Source of the DNA: Lichenicoccus sp963693035
Lineage (GTDB): Bacteria > Pseudomonadota > Alphaproteobacteria > Acetobacterales > Acetobacteraceae
NCBI GenBank assembly: GCA_963693035.2
Contig: CAXMMQ010000009.1
Location: forward strand, 62,001 to 126,000
Direction of reading: 5' to 3'
Length of the DNA: 64,000 nucleotides
Shown here: positions 42,551 to 51,505 of the stretch, one piece after another
How positions within the stretch are numbered: position 1 is the stretch's first letter
Layout: each line of letters opens with the position of its first letter
Notes under the pieces: generated by a model
Seen by the model: only the letters and a program-made list of their open reading frames with translations
Databases searched by the model: none
What the model was told of the DNA's origin: nothing
Position numbers and translations under genes: made by a program

Positions 42551-43548
42551 GCCTCCAGCTTGGCCTTCACCGCTTGCCAGTTGTCGTGCGTCATCAGCAC
42601 GCCGGTGGTTTCGGTGTTCGCCGGCGGCTTGGTGCCGGTGCGGGTCCAGCTCACCAGGTTGATGGTGCTCTGCCGTCCATGGAGAAAGCTGGAGACGCCG
42701 ACAGTGCCGAAGAAACCGGTCTGCTCAGGCTTGGAGAATTCGGCGAAAGCAGCGCCGGTGCCGTTGATGCCGATGCCGATGACCTTCTCGGCCGGCAGAT
42801 GGAACGCCTCGCTGGCGCGCACGCCGCCGAGCACGGTCTCCTCGTTCAGCGCGTAGATCAGCCACTTCTTGAAGTTGCCGTGCCGGGCGAACACCGGCGA
42901 GGCCGCATTCGAGCCGCCCTCGGTGTCGGTGGTGCGCTGCGGCGCGTCGAAGATGTTGGCGGCAACGAAGCCGGCCTTCAGCAGCGCGTCGGTGGCACCC
43001 TGCACCCGCTCGCGCGCCGTCGGCAGCTCGGCATCGGTGATGCGGCAGGCGGCGACGTCGGCCGGGCTCCAGCCGCGATGCTTCATCTCGGCGGCAAGCG
43101 CCTCGCCGACCTGCTGGCCGATCTTATAGCCGGACATGCCGAGATGCGGCACGTCGGCCATCGGCTGGCCGTCGGGGCCGAGGAAGCGGTCATCGACGCT
43201 GACCACCTTCATGTTTTGCGCGGTGGCGCGAGCCAGGATCGCCGGACCGAGCTTCACGTCGGGCGGGCAGATCACGAAGCCCTTGGCACCCTGCGCCGAG
43301 AGGTTGTCGATGGCGGTCATCACCATCTCGCCGTCGGAGCCGGCGAGCTTGACCACGGTCACGTCGTGGTTGGCGCCCCAGGCGCCGGAGGCGGTCTGCT
43401 CGTTGATGAACCAGGCCTGCTCCGGCATCTTGACGATGAAGCCGATCTTGAGCGGCGCATCGGCCGCAAAGGCACGGTTCGCGCCGACGAGCGACGCCGC
43501 GGCGCCGGCAAGACCCAGCTTGGCGAGCTGGCGCTTGGTGATCTGCAT
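42547..43548 (-). CDS. araF: Periplasmic sugar-binding protein (AraF type)
   Basis: A 333-residue periplasmic-binding protein with a cleavable signal (MQITKRQLAKLGLAGAAASL..ANRAFA). It closely follows the arabinose-binding protein pattern: KIGFIVKMPEQAWFINEQ, AIDNLSAQGAKGFVICPPDVKLG, VVSVDDRFLGPDGQPMADVPHLGMSG, WLIYALNEETVLGGVRASE and IGIGINGTGAAFAE. That makes L-arabinose, or the related D-galactose and D-fucose, the likely ligand. AGGAGG precedes the ATG by 6 nt. First gene of the araFGH unit and divergent from the LysR pseudogene. Confidence 0.92.
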   Translation of the reverse strand: MQITKRQLAKLGLAGAAASLVGANRAFAADAPLKIGFIVKMPEQAWFINEQTASGAWGANHDVTVVKLAGSDGEMVMTAIDNLSAQGAKGFVICPPDVKLGPAILARATAQNMKVVSVDDRFLGPDGQPMADVPHLGMSGYKIGQQVGEALAAEMKHRGWSPADVAACRITDAELPTARERVQGATDALLKAGFVAANIFDAPQRTTDTEGGSNAASPVFARHGNFKKWLIYALNEETVLGGVRASEAFHLPAEKVIGIGINGTGAAFAEFSKPEQTGFFGTVGVSSFLHGRQSTINLVSWTRTGTKPPANTETTGVLMTHDNWQAVKAKLEA

Positions 43549-43643
43549 GTTTCCTCCTGTGGTCCCGGCGGGACTGGGCTCTGGTCTGATGCCAGAATGA
43601 ACGTGTCGGACGGTAGTCGTGGCGCCGATATACGTCCAATGGG

Positions 43644-43658
43644 ATTTGTGCGACAAAT
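43644..43658. promoter_or_regulatory. LysR-type operator-like palindrome
   Basis: ATTTGTGCGACAAAT is a perfect 6-bp inverted repeat with 3-nt spacer. It matches the T-N11-A shape of LysR binding sites, and sits in an AT-rich patch 96 nt upstream of the araF-like start and 40 nt before the LysR pseudogene. It is the probable control site of the sugar operon. Confidence 0.6.
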
Positions 43659-43697
43659 GATATTCGCAGGGATACGCCAGATTCACGCGATCCGACT

Positions 43698-44564
43698 GTG
43701 CTGCCGCCCGACTGGTACCTCCGCGCCCGGCTGAAGCTGCGCCACCTGCAGTTGCTGGCGGCGCTCGACGAGCATCGCAACCTCGCGCGCGCGGGGCCGC
43801 CTCGTTGCGGGGGACGCAGCCGGCCGCCTCCAAGCCGCTGGCCGAAATCGAGGCCATGGTCTCGGCGTCGCTGTTCGAACGGCTGGCGCGCGGGATGGAC
43901 CCGAACCTGTTCGGCGAGATCCTGATCCGGCGCGCCCGCTCGGTGCTGATCGAGCTCGAAGGGGCGGCCAAGGAGCTGGCCGCGACCCGTGCCGGCGCCG
44001 CCGGGCAGGTCTCCATCGGCGCGCTCAGCGGTCCCGCCACCGGGCCGGTGATGCGCGCCACCGAGGGGGTGCGCCAGACCCGGCCCGGCATGTCGATCAG
44101 TGTTCAGGTCGAGACCAGCGGGCCGCTGGTGGCGCGGCTGCTGGGAGGGGCGGCTGGATTTCGCGCTCCCCTTGCTCCCGCCGGATCTCGCGGCGCTGAC
44201 CTTGCTGCCCTGGGTGCTGCAGCGGCCCGGCACGCTGCTGCGCCGGCGTCGAGGGGCTGTTTCGCGCCGCGCATCTGGCACCGCCGCGCGAGGTGGTGAA
44301 TGCCAAGGGGGTGACGATGAGCCTGTCGCTGATCGACCGCATCGACGCGGTGGCCGCCTGAGCCGCGCCGCCGCCGGCGTGCCGGCACCTCCCGGCGGCC
44401 GGTTCCGGCAGTTGCCGGCGATCCCCGGCGCCGGCCGGATCGCGATCGACACCTAAGGCCTCATCCGCCTGGCGGAGCGGCCGCTCTCGCCGGCGGTGGA
44501 GGCGCTGTATCAGGCCGTCGAGGACGAGCTTCGTCCGGCCGCCCCGAAGCGCCGGCGGTCTTGA
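43698..44564 (+). pseudogene. LysR-family (GbpR-like) regulator, frameshifted
   Basis: Fragments of one LysR regulator occur in successive frames. WYLRARLKLRHLQLLAALDEHRNLARA (HTH start, from 43698), then SLRGTQPAASKPLAEIEAMV onward in another frame with the effector-domain start (GQVSIGALSGPATGPVM), then GRLDFALPLLPPDLAALTLLPWVL, GLFRAAHLAPPREVVN with TMSLSLIDRIDAVAA to a TGA near 44360, and RFRQLPAIPGAGRIAIDT ending at a TAA (44454-44456) where Tyr is expected, followed by GLIRLAERPLSPAVEALYQAV. At least three frameshifts and a nonsense codon are needed. It is divergent from araFGH, so it was its likely activator or repressor. Confidence 0.85.
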
Positions 44565-44596
44565 CCCCGGGCAGCCGTTCTGCGCGGATTTCCGCC

Positions 44597-46645
44597 ATGA
44601 CCGACAGCAATCCGCTTCTCCAGTCCTGGGACACGCCTTTCGGCGCGCCGCCGTTTGACCGCATCCGTCCTGAGCATTTCGAGCCGGCCTTCGCGCAGGC
44701 GATGCGGACGCATCTCGCCGAGATTGCCGGCATCGGCGCCGATCCCCGGCCGCCGGATTTCGCCAACACCATCGAGGCAATGCAGCGCAGCGGCCGCGAC
44801 CTCGACCGCATCGGCATGGTGTTCTCCAACCTGGTGGTGAGCCAGGGCGGCGCGGCGCTGGAGGCGGTGGACGTGACCATGTCGCCGATCCTCGCCCAGC
44901 ACTCCATGCGGGTGTCGCTTGACCCTGCGTTGTTCGCACGCGTCGCGGCCCTGCATGCGGCGTGCGACAGGCTGGCGCTCGAACTCGACCAGCGTCGGCT
45001 GCTCGACCGCGTGCATCTGCGGTTCGTGCGCAGCGGCGCGGCGCTCGACGCGGCCGGACGCGCCCGCATGAGCGCGATCTCCGAGCGCCTTGCCGTGCTG
45101 CACACGCAGTTCGGCCAGAACGTGCTGCATGACGAAAAATCGTGGCAACTCGAGCTCGCTACGGACGACCTCGACGGCCTGCCGGAGTTCCTGCTGCAGA
45201 GTACGGCGCAGACCGCGGCCGGGCGCGGCGTGGCGGGCCATGTGGTGACGCTGTCGCGCTCGCTGATCGAGCCGTTCCTCACTTTTTCGGCGCGGCGCGA
45301 CCTGCGCCAGGTGGCCTATCAGGCCTGGATCGCGCGCGGCATGCATGCCGGCCCGCACGACAACCGCAAGCTGATCCCGGAGATCCTGGGGCTGCGGGCC
45401 GAGCGCGCACGGCTGCTCGGCTATGCGACGTTCGCGGAATACAGCCTGGCCGACACCATGGCCGGCACGCCAGATGCGGTGGCAGGATTGCTCGCTACGG
45501 TCTGGGAACCGGCGCGCGCAAAGGCCGCCGCCGAGCGCGATCGCCTGCTGGCGGCGGCGCGCGCGGAAGGCTTCAACGACACGCTGGCGGCGTGGGACTG
45601 GCGCTACTACGCCGAGCGCGTGCGGCGCGCAGACTATGCGCTCGATGAAACCGAGATGAAGCCATACTTCCCGATCGAGAACATGCAGCAGGCTGCCTTC
45701 GATACGGCAAGCCGGTTGTTCGGGTTGGCATTCACCCCGCGGCCCGAAGTGCCGGTCTATCATCCCGACGTGCGCGCCTACGAGGTCACGCGACCCGGCG
45801 AAACTGGGGACGAGCATGTCGGTCTGTTCCTGGCGGATCATTTCGCGCGTCCGGACAAGCGTTCCGGCGCCTGGATGAGCAGCTACCGCGACCAGGAGCG
45901 GCTCGACGGGCCGGTCTCGCCGATCATCGTCAACAACAATAACTTCGCCAAATCCGAGCCGACCCTGCTCAGCTTCGACGATGCGCGCACGCTGTTCCAC
46001 GAGTTCGGCCACGCCCTGCACGGGCTGCTGAGCCAGGTGCGCTATCCCGGCCAGTCCGGCACCTCGGTGCGGCAGGATTTCGTCGAGTTCCCCTCCCAGG
46101 TCTACGAGCACTGGTTCTCGCTACCGGAGACGCTGCACACCTATGCGCGCCACCACGCCACCGGCGAGCCGATCTCCGAGGCGCTGGTCGCGAGACTGCT
46201 CGCCGCGCGGGGCTTCAACCAGGGTTTCGGCACCGTCGAATATACCGCCGCCGCCCTGATCGACATGGAGCTGCACAGCCATCCGGCACCGGAGACGATC
46301 GATATCGAGGCGTTCGAGCGCGCGTTCTGCGCCCGGATCGGCATGCCGGCCGAGATCGGCATCCGGCACCGGCCGGCGCATTTCCAGCACCTGTTCGCAG
46401 GCGGCGGCTATGCCGCGGGATATTACTCCTACATGTGGTCGGAGGTGCTCGACGCCGACGGGTTCGAGGCCTTCAAGGAGGCGGGCGATCCGTTCGATCC
46501 GGACATCGCGGGCCGCCTGCACACCGTCCTGAGCGCCGGCGACACCGAGGATCCGATGGCGCTGTATATCGGTTTTCGCGGCCGGGCGCCCAGTGCGGCG
46601 GCGCTGCTGCGCTCGCGCGACCTGGTCGGGGATACGGCCGGATAG
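44597..46645 (+). CDS. M3-family oligopeptidase (PrlC/Dcp-like)
   Basis: A cytosolic zinc metallopeptidase of 682 residues. The zinc motif HEFGHALHGLL (about residues 473-483) and the downstream Glu ligand in QDFVEFPSQVYEHW are intact. So are the C-terminal FAGGGYAAGYYSYMWSEVLDADGF and the FTLP..LLQSTAQ central region. Length equals oligopeptidase A/Dcp. It degrades short peptides, including cleaved signal peptides. ATG 44597 (MTDSNPLLQ) is preferred; 12 codons upstream are open and overlap the LysR pseudogene's end. Confidence 0.93.
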   Translation: MTDSNPLLQSWDTPFGAPPFDRIRPEHFEPAFAQAMRTHLAEIAGIGADPRPPDFANTIEAMQRSGRDLDRIGMVFSNLVVSQGGAALEAVDVTMSPILAQHSMRVSLDPALFARVAALHAACDRLALELDQRRLLDRVHLRFVRSGAALDAAGRARMSAISERLAVLHTQFGQNVLHDEKSWQLELATDDLDGLPEFLLQSTAQTAAGRGVAGHVVTLSRSLIEPFLTFSARRDLRQVAYQAWIARGMHAGPHDNRKLIPEILGLRAERARLLGYATFAEYSLADTMAGTPDAVAGLLATVWEPARAKAAAERDRLLAAARAEGFNDTLAAWDWRYYAERVRRADYALDETEMKPYFPIENMQQAAFDTASRLFGLAFTPRPEVPVYHPDVRAYEVTRPGETGDEHVGLFLADHFARPDKRSGAWMSSYRDQERLDGPVSPIIVNNNNFAKSEPTLLSFDDARTLFHEFGHALHGLLSQVRYPGQSGTSVRQDFVEFPSQVYEHWFSLPETLHTYARHHATGEPISEALVARLLAARGFNQGFGTVEYTAAALIDMELHSHPAPETIDIEAFERAFCARIGMPAEIGIRHRPAHFQHLFAGGGYAAGYYSYMWSEVLDADGFEAFKEAGDPFDPDIAGRLHTVLSAGDTEDPMALYIGFRGRAPSAAALLRSRDLVGDTAG

Positions 46646-46856
46646 GCGCGTGGCACGGATGTAACTCATTGTTCCTTCCGCGACATTCCGGCAACAGGTC
46701 TGGGCTGTAACCGGTTTGCGGCGCCTCGCGCTGCTGACGCGCCCGCCTCGACCTGCCAAACTGGAAGGGTTCGCTGCGCTGCTACCTCGCCGGACGACGG
46801 CGACATGGCCGGGCTGGTCATGCTGTGGCAGGCGCAGGAAGCAGGAAGACCGGACC

Positions 46857-48287
46857 ATGACGACCTTGATCGGAACGCTTCGCCTGACGGCAGCCGCGAC
46901 GCTGTCGTTCGGGTGTCTTGCCACGACCGCGCTGGCGCAGACCTCGCTCAACCCGAGCACGCGCGTCGCCACGCCGCTCGGCCAGCTCAACGGCGCCAGC
47001 TCGGTGCCAGCCGCGCCGCAGCCGGAGGCGCTGTTTCCGGACCTTTTCGGGCTCGGGCCGACGCTTCGCAACAACGGCATCGCGATCCTCCTCGATAACA
47101 CCAACGAGTTCGACGGCATCATTTCCGGTTCGCACAAGGGCACCACCAATGCCGGCCAGTATGCGCTGGAGACCGATATCGACTGGGAGAAGCTGGCCGG
47201 CTTGCGCGGCTTCTCCACGCATACCGTGGTCGTCGGCCGCTACGGCATCCCGGCCAGTCGCATCTTCGGAGACAACATCGATCCCAGCCAGGAGATCTAC
47301 GGCGCCGGCGGCAACGTGGTGGTGCATCTCGTCTACGCGTACGGCGAGGAGACGGTGGCGCACGGGCGCTTCGACGTCGCCGCCGGGCGTATTCCGTTCC
47401 TTAACGATTTCTCCTCATCGCCGCTCTACTGCAATTTCCAGAACAACGCCTTCTGCGGGAACCCCAAGGCGTCGTCGGACAATGTCACGCACTCCTCCTA
47501 TCCGGATGCGAGCTGGGCGGTCCGGGTGCGTGGGCGCCCGACGGCCGCGACCTACATCCAGAGCGGCATCTATTTCAACGATAGCGGGATCTACACGAAC
47601 ACCTTCGATCGCTCCGAATTCCGCTTCGATGGCGCGCAGATCAATGGCGAGACGTTCCCGGTCGAGCTGGGCTGGGAGCCGAGCTTCGGCGCGGACAAGA
47701 TGCCGGGCCACTACAAGCTCGGCTTCGCCTACGACAACTCCAACCACGCCGACAACTACTTCGACCTCCATGGTGGGGCAATCGCGCAATCCGGCCTGGC
47801 GGCGCGCCAGCTGCACGGCGACACCGCAGAGTGGGCCGAGTTCGACCAGATGCTGGTCCGCAACGGCGCCGGCGCGACCGATGGCATCATCGCGTTCGGC
47901 GGCTACTACCACAACGACCCGGCCTCCGCGTTGCGCGCGGATCAGTACGAGATCGCCGCACTCGACCGCGATTTCTGGCATGCGCGGCCGTTCGACACCA
48001 TCGGCGTCGCCTTCAGCGACCTCCAGGTCGCCGGCTCACTCACCAAAACCGAGGAACTGCAGCAGGAGCTCGGCCTGCCGATCACCGGCACCGGATCGAC
48101 ATTCTACGGTTCCAGCATGCCGGGCCTGCAGAGCCATACGATGAACATCGAGGCGAACTACCAGATCCACGTCTTCCGCGGCGTGACGTTCGCGCCCGAC
48201 TTCCAGTACTTCATCCGTCCGAACGCGCAGACCAACCTGCATGATGCGGCGTTGCTAGGGTTCAAGAGCCACATAGAACTCTTCTGA
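46857..48287 (+). CDS. Carbohydrate porin (OprB-like)
   Basis: A 476-residue outer-membrane beta-barrel protein. The signal peptide (LIGTLRLTAAATLSFGCLATTALAQ) ends at about residue 28. Alternating aromatic and polar strands follow: WAVRVRGRPTAATYIQSGIYF, GHYKLGFAYDNSNHADNY and TDGIIAFGGYYHND. The C-terminus FKSHIELF ends in Phe, the usual barrel-insertion signal. OprB porins pass glucose and other sugars; the araFGH importer nearby could use it. The 211 bp before it hold no gene. AGGAAG lies before the ATG. Confidence 0.88.
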   Translation: MTTLIGTLRLTAAATLSFGCLATTALAQTSLNPSTRVATPLGQLNGASSVPAAPQPEALFPDLFGLGPTLRNNGIAILLDNTNEFDGIISGSHKGTTNAGQYALETDIDWEKLAGLRGFSTHTVVVGRYGIPASRIFGDNIDPSQEIYGAGGNVVVHLVYAYGEETVAHGRFDVAAGRIPFLNDFSSSPLYCNFQNNAFCGNPKASSDNVTHSSYPDASWAVRVRGRPTAATYIQSGIYFNDSGIYTNTFDRSEFRFDGAQINGETFPVELGWEPSFGADKMPGHYKLGFAYDNSNHADNYFDLHGGAIAQSGLAARQLHGDTAEWAEFDQMLVRNGAGATDGIIAFGGYYHNDPASALRADQYEIAALDRDFWHARPFDTIGVAFSDLQVAGSLTKTEELQQELGLPITGTGSTFYGSSMPGLQSHTMNIEANYQIHVFRGVTFAPDFQYFIRPNAQTNLHDAALLGFKSHIELF

Positions 48288-48289
48288 GT

Positions 48290-48442
48290 GGTCGTTCGAG
48301 AATGCACTACGCTCGTCATCCAACGCGCCTGTCTGCGCTTCCGGTGCTCACGGCCAGGAGGCCGCTCCGCTCCGGTCCTCGACAGGCACGACGGGCTGCG
48401 CAAGAGCGCTTCTAACTCACCGTGGCGCATTCTCGAACGACC
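48290..48442. repeat. Palindromic repeat family B, copy C, with different arms
   Basis: Perfect 16-bp terminal inverted repeats (GGTCGTTCGAGAATGC at 48290-48305; complement at 48427-48442) enclose the same core as copies A and B (GCTCACGGCCAGGAGGCCGC, then TCCGC). The arms share no similarity with those of copies A and B. It sits directly behind the porin stop, where it could serve as its transcript-end hairpin. Confidence 0.78.
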
Positions 48443-48458
48443 GGTTTAGGAGTTTCAA

Positions 48459-48770
48459 ATGGACCGCGACGAGCTGACGGCCTGGGCTTTGTCGAATGGC
48501 TGGCAGATCCTGGCGGGGTGTCCGAGCCTGACCAAGCCGTCCTCGCCGAAGGAGGCGATCGTGCGGATGGTGTTCAAGGCGACGGTGGTCAATCTCGAGG
48601 TCAAGAAGCCCGCGGGTAAGTGGGAGAAGATCTCGGGCGAGGCCTACGCGAAGGTTCTCCCCGATGAGGACGGGCAGCCGCAGGGGCTCGGCTTCGAACG
48701 CATCCCGAGCTTCTCGATGCTGATGCGCGACAATCGCGACCGGCAGGTCTTCAAGGGTTTTCGGAGCTAG
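48459..48770 (+). CDS. Small conserved-looking hypothetical protein
   Basis: A 103-residue soluble, charged protein: MDRDELTAWALSNGWQIL, then SLTKPSSPKEAIVRMVFKAT and KKPAGKWEKISGEAYAKV. No domain recognised. AGGAG (48448-48452), 6 nt before ATG 48459, and normal codon use argue that it is real. Its TAG stop lies in a CTAGAGCAGCAT sequence matching the end of the tyrS-flanking repeat. The RNA upstream holds the copy C hairpin, so its expression may depend on read-through from the porin gene or a promoter inside the repeat. Confidence 0.65.
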   Translation: MDRDELTAWALSNGWQILAGCPSLTKPSSPKEAIVRMVFKATVVNLEVKKPAGKWEKISGEAYAKVLPDEDGQPQGLGFERIPSFSMLMRDNRDRQVFKGFRS

Positions 48771-48803
48771 AGCAGCATCATCTCGTCCCCGCGCGGGGCG
48801 AGG
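48767..48803. repeat. Partial palindromic element end plus GC hairpin
   Basis: CTAGAGCAGCATC (48767-48779) equals the terminal sequence of the 105-bp repeats around tyrS, apparently a solo end. It is followed by the strong hairpin CCCCGC/GCGGGG (48787-48798), extended by CTCG/CGAG. No T-run, so a Rho-independent terminator is unlikely. The CTAG supplies the stop of the preceding ORF. Confidence 0.5.
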
Positions 48804-49284
48804 GGTCCGGGCCACGTTCCCGCGGCGGATGCGGGACTGCCGATCGCGCAACTGGTCGAGGCAGGCACGCTCATGCCGGTGCGCGCGCGGCTGGCGGCAG
48901 CAGGCGTATCTGCACAAGGACGCCCGCGCCGGACGCAGGATCGATGGCGCTGCCCTGCTGTCGCCGTTCGACCCGCTCATCTGGCACCGCCCGCGCGCCG
49001 AGAGGGTGTTCGGATCCCGCTACCGGTTCGAAATCTACACGCCCGCCCACCGGCGCGAGCACGGCTACTACGTCCCGCCGTTCCTGCTGAGGGGCGCGCT
49101 CGTCGCACGGGTGGACCTGAAGGCGGAGCGGAAAACGCGGTCGCTGATCGTCCAGCGGCTGCATGTCGAGCCGGGCGCGCCGCCCAATACGATCGAAAGA
49201 TTGCAGCAGGAGCCAGACCTGATGGCAACCTGGCTTGGCCTGTCGAGCGTGGTGCATGCGGCCTGCGGAGACCGGTATTCATGA
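48790..49284 (+). pseudogene. YcaQ/AlkX-like winged-helix protein, C-terminal remnant
   Basis: The frame ending at 49284 encodes WRQQAYLHKDARAGRRIDGAALLSPFDPLIWHRPRAERVFGSRYRFEIYTPAHRREHGYYVPPFLLRGALVARVDLKAERK. This is the C-terminal part of the YcaQ family (DNA crosslink glycosylase/HTH_42). The preceding segment, LPIAQLVEAGTLMPV, fits the same family only in another frame, so a frameshift lies near 48880, and the N-terminal two thirds are gone. Overlaps the next remnant by ATGA. Confidence 0.65.
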
Positions 49285-49615
49285 CTGAACAGCCGGTGCG
49301 GCGGTCGAGACCGACGCGTTGTCGATCGCCTGTCTCGAAGACGGCCTGCAAGATGGCTGGCCGGTGATCCTGTCGCACGGCTTTCCCGACGACGTGCATG
49401 CGTTCGACGACGTAGCCGTAAGTCTGGCGCGTGCCGGGGCTCGTGTCATCCGGCCCTATGCAAGCGGTTTCGGCCCCACGCGCTTCGTATCCGGGAGCGC
49501 CATGCGGAACGGCCAGCAGGCCGCGCGCGGTCGCGACATCGTCCAGCTTGCCGACGATCTCGGCCTGCGGCGCCCTATCCTGGGTGAATGGTGTCTCGCC
49601 GAGACATCCGGCTGA
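49281..49615 (+). pseudogene. Alpha/beta-hydrolase remnant, N-terminal part
   Basis: ATG 49281 starts MTEQPVRR. After a frameshift near 49305 the frame reads LSIACLEDGLQDGWPVILSHGFPDDVHAFDDVA, the usual epoxide-hydrolase/haloalkane-type N-terminus with the HGFP oxyanion motif, followed by RGRDIVQLADDLGLRRPIL. It stops just before the nucleophile elbow, and the catalytic residues are absent. Together with the YcaQ remnant it looks like a decayed two-gene unit. Confidence 0.6.
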
Positions 49616-49634
49616 TACTCGGGCGCCGTCGCGA

Positions 49635-50546
49635 TCAGCTCCGGCGGTGCGGCGTAAGTGCCGGCCGCAGCCGATCCAGCGCCTGCCGGGCCGCCTGCGC
49701 AGTCGCCACGCTCGCTCCCGGCACTGTCGCCCGCGCCAGCCATGTGCGCGCATCGGCGATGTCGGTGCGCGCGGCGGCGCTCTCGCCCGCCTGCAGGTAG
49801 AGGTCGGCAGCCTGCTGCGCGTCGCCCTGCTGCATGCGGGCGCGGGCGGCGAGCACCAGGGCCTGTTCCATCCCGGCATAGTCCAGCGCCTCGCGCCGCA
49901 GGTCGGCGGCGGCGAGGGCGCTCGAAGCCGCCCCGGCGCTGTTGCCCTGGCGCAAAGCGAGCCGTGCCGCGAGCTCGTCGCGATCCGCACGCCACTCGGC
50001 AGGCGGCGCCGGTTTGCCATCCGGTGGAAGCCTGAACATCGAGAGCGCGGCGGCCAGCCCGGCCATGTCGCCGCGCGCATCGGCGACCAGGCCGCGCACA
50101 TAGCTCGCGCGCGCTACGGTCGAGGCGTCGGAGGCGGTCGTTTGCGCGCGCGCCGCCCAGGCATCCGCCGCCGCCTCGTCGCCCTGCCGGTGCAGCGATG
50201 CCGCCTGCACCAGGTCGAGCTCGGCAAAGTCGGGCGCGCCGCGGGCCGCGAGATCGACGCGTGTGCGCTGCACCGTTGCCAGGGCGCCCGCCGGATCAGC
50301 CGCCGCCAGTCGCGCGGTGGCCAGGTCGTAGCCGATGTCGCCGATCGCCCCGGCATCGCTGCGCGCGAGCGCCAGGTCGAACGCGTGCCGGTACTGCTGC
50401 ACGGCCTGCTGGGGCTTGCCGAATTCGAGCGCCTGCTGCCCGGAATGCGCCGCCTGCTGCAAGGCGGTGTCCTCGGGCGGGAGTGCCGGTGGATGGCCAC
50501 CGCAGCCGGCGACGCAGAGCGCCACCAGGACGAGGCCCCGTCTCAT
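49635..50546 (-). CDS. TPR-like lipoprotein of the Mla-type operon
   Basis: A 303-residue lipoprotein with lipobox CVAGC (Cys about residue 15) and a helical, Ala-rich body with tetratricopeptide-like repeats (about 25-290: ALEFGKPQQAVQQYRHAFDLALA; RQGDEAAADAWAARAQ; MQQGDAQQAADLYLQAG). It is the last gene of the operon and overlaps mlaD by ATGA (50543-50546). It replaces the MlaC/MlaB or ABC-type auxiliary lipoprotein usual in such operons. Its role is probably a structural partner at the outer or inner membrane. Function inferred only from context. Confidence 0.75.
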   Translation of the reverse strand: MRRGLVLVALCVAGCGGHPPALPPEDTALQQAAHSGQQALEFGKPQQAVQQYRHAFDLALARSDAGAIGDIGYDLATARLAAADPAGALATVQRTRVDLAARGAPDFAELDLVQAASLHRQGDEAAADAWAARAQTTASDASTVARASYVRGLVADARGDMAGLAAALSMFRLPPDGKPAPPAEWRADRDELAARLALRQGNSAGAASSALAAADLRREALDYAGMEQALVLAARARMQQGDAQQAADLYLQAGESAAARTDIADARTWLARATVPGASVATAQAARQALDRLRPALTPHRRS

Positions 50547-51505
50547 GGACGCACCTCGCGTGGCGGCAGCCGCAGCGGGTCAGGCGGTGGAGTGCCGCTG
50601 CCGCCGAGCAGCCAGTTGCCGCGCAACTGCACCAGCAGCTTCTCGAGCTGCTCGGTGGAGGCCTGCGCCTGGGTCAGCAGCGCCGGCAGGTTGGCGGTGG
50701 CGTCGGCTATGTTGTGCGCGATCGCCGGCAGTTGCGGCGTCGCCTGCTTCAGGTCGCCGGTGGCGGCACGCACGTTGGCGAGGATCTGCCCGGTGCGGTC
50801 CTCCAGCCCCGGCACCCGGCCGACGATCGGGTCGAGCTGCGCCACCACGCCCTTCAGCGTGGTGACCGTCGCCTCCGCCTGCCGGATCAGCGTGTCGTCG
50901 GCGAGCAGGCGCCCGGCCGAGCCGTGGCCCTCATGGATGCCGGTGATGATCGCATCCAGCGTCGCCATTGCGGCATTCGCGTTCGCCAGCGTCGGCAGCA
51001 GCAGGGCGCGCACCTGGGCGAGGGTGGCGATCAGGGTATCGACCGGGTTCGGCTCCGCGGTCGCGTCGATCACCGCGTAGTCCCAGTTCATCTTCGTGCC
51101 GGTGCCGCGCGAGATGTCCACGAACGAGGCGCCGGCGACTCCGTACTGGCGCTTGATCACCGCCTTGCTGTCGCGGCGTATGTACGGGTCGGCATCGTAT
51201 TCGATGCTGGCGACCGCATACATCTCGCCGGTGCCGTCCGGGTTCAGCACCAGCCGGCGCACGGTGCCGGCATGGGTGCCGAGCACGTCGACATCGTCGC
51301 CGACCACCAGCCCGGCGACGCCACCCTGCGGCAGCACGATGTGCAGCGTGGAGTCCGGCCGCAGCCACTTCTTGAGGATGCCGGCCTCGAACACCGCACC
51401 GAGGAACAGCGCCGCCGCCAGCAGCACCAGCGCGCCGACCCATTCGTCGGTGTGGCGCAGGTCGAGCAGCCGGCTGCGATTATCGGGACGGCGGGTTTGC
51501 AGCAT
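50543..51505 (-). CDS. mlaD: MlaD/MCE-family lipid transport protein
   Basis: A 320-residue protein: one N-terminal transmembrane helix (about 23-42, VGALVLLAAALFLGAVFEAG), an MCE domain (about 45-150: LRPDSTLHIVLPQGGVAGLVVGDDVDVLGTHAGTVRRL), then a long helical region and a Pro-rich C-terminus. MCE proteins form hexameric rings that pass phospholipids between membranes. The start overlaps the upstream ATPase-like gene's stop by one base (TGATG). The operon order mlaE - ATPase-like - mlaD - lipoprotein is as in other Mla loci. Confidence 0.9.
   Translation of the reverse strand: MLQTRRPDNRSRLLDLRHTDEWVGALVLLAAALFLGAVFEAGILKKWLRPDSTLHIVLPQGGVAGLVVGDDVDVLGTHAGTVRRLVLNPDGTGEMYAVASIEYDADPYIRRDSKAVIKRQYGVAGASFVDISRGTGTKMNWDYAVIDATAEPNPVDTLIATLAQVRALLLPTLANANAAMATLDAIITGIHEGHGSAGRLLADDTLIRQAEATVTTLKGVVAQLDPIVGRVPGLEDRTGQILANVRAATGDLKQATPQLPAIAHNIADATANLPALLTQAQASTEQLEKLLVQLRGNWLLGGSGTPPPDPLRLPPREVRP

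Noticed and set aside
48787..48803. GC hairpin as a Rho-independent terminator
   Set aside because: No T-run follows on either strand.
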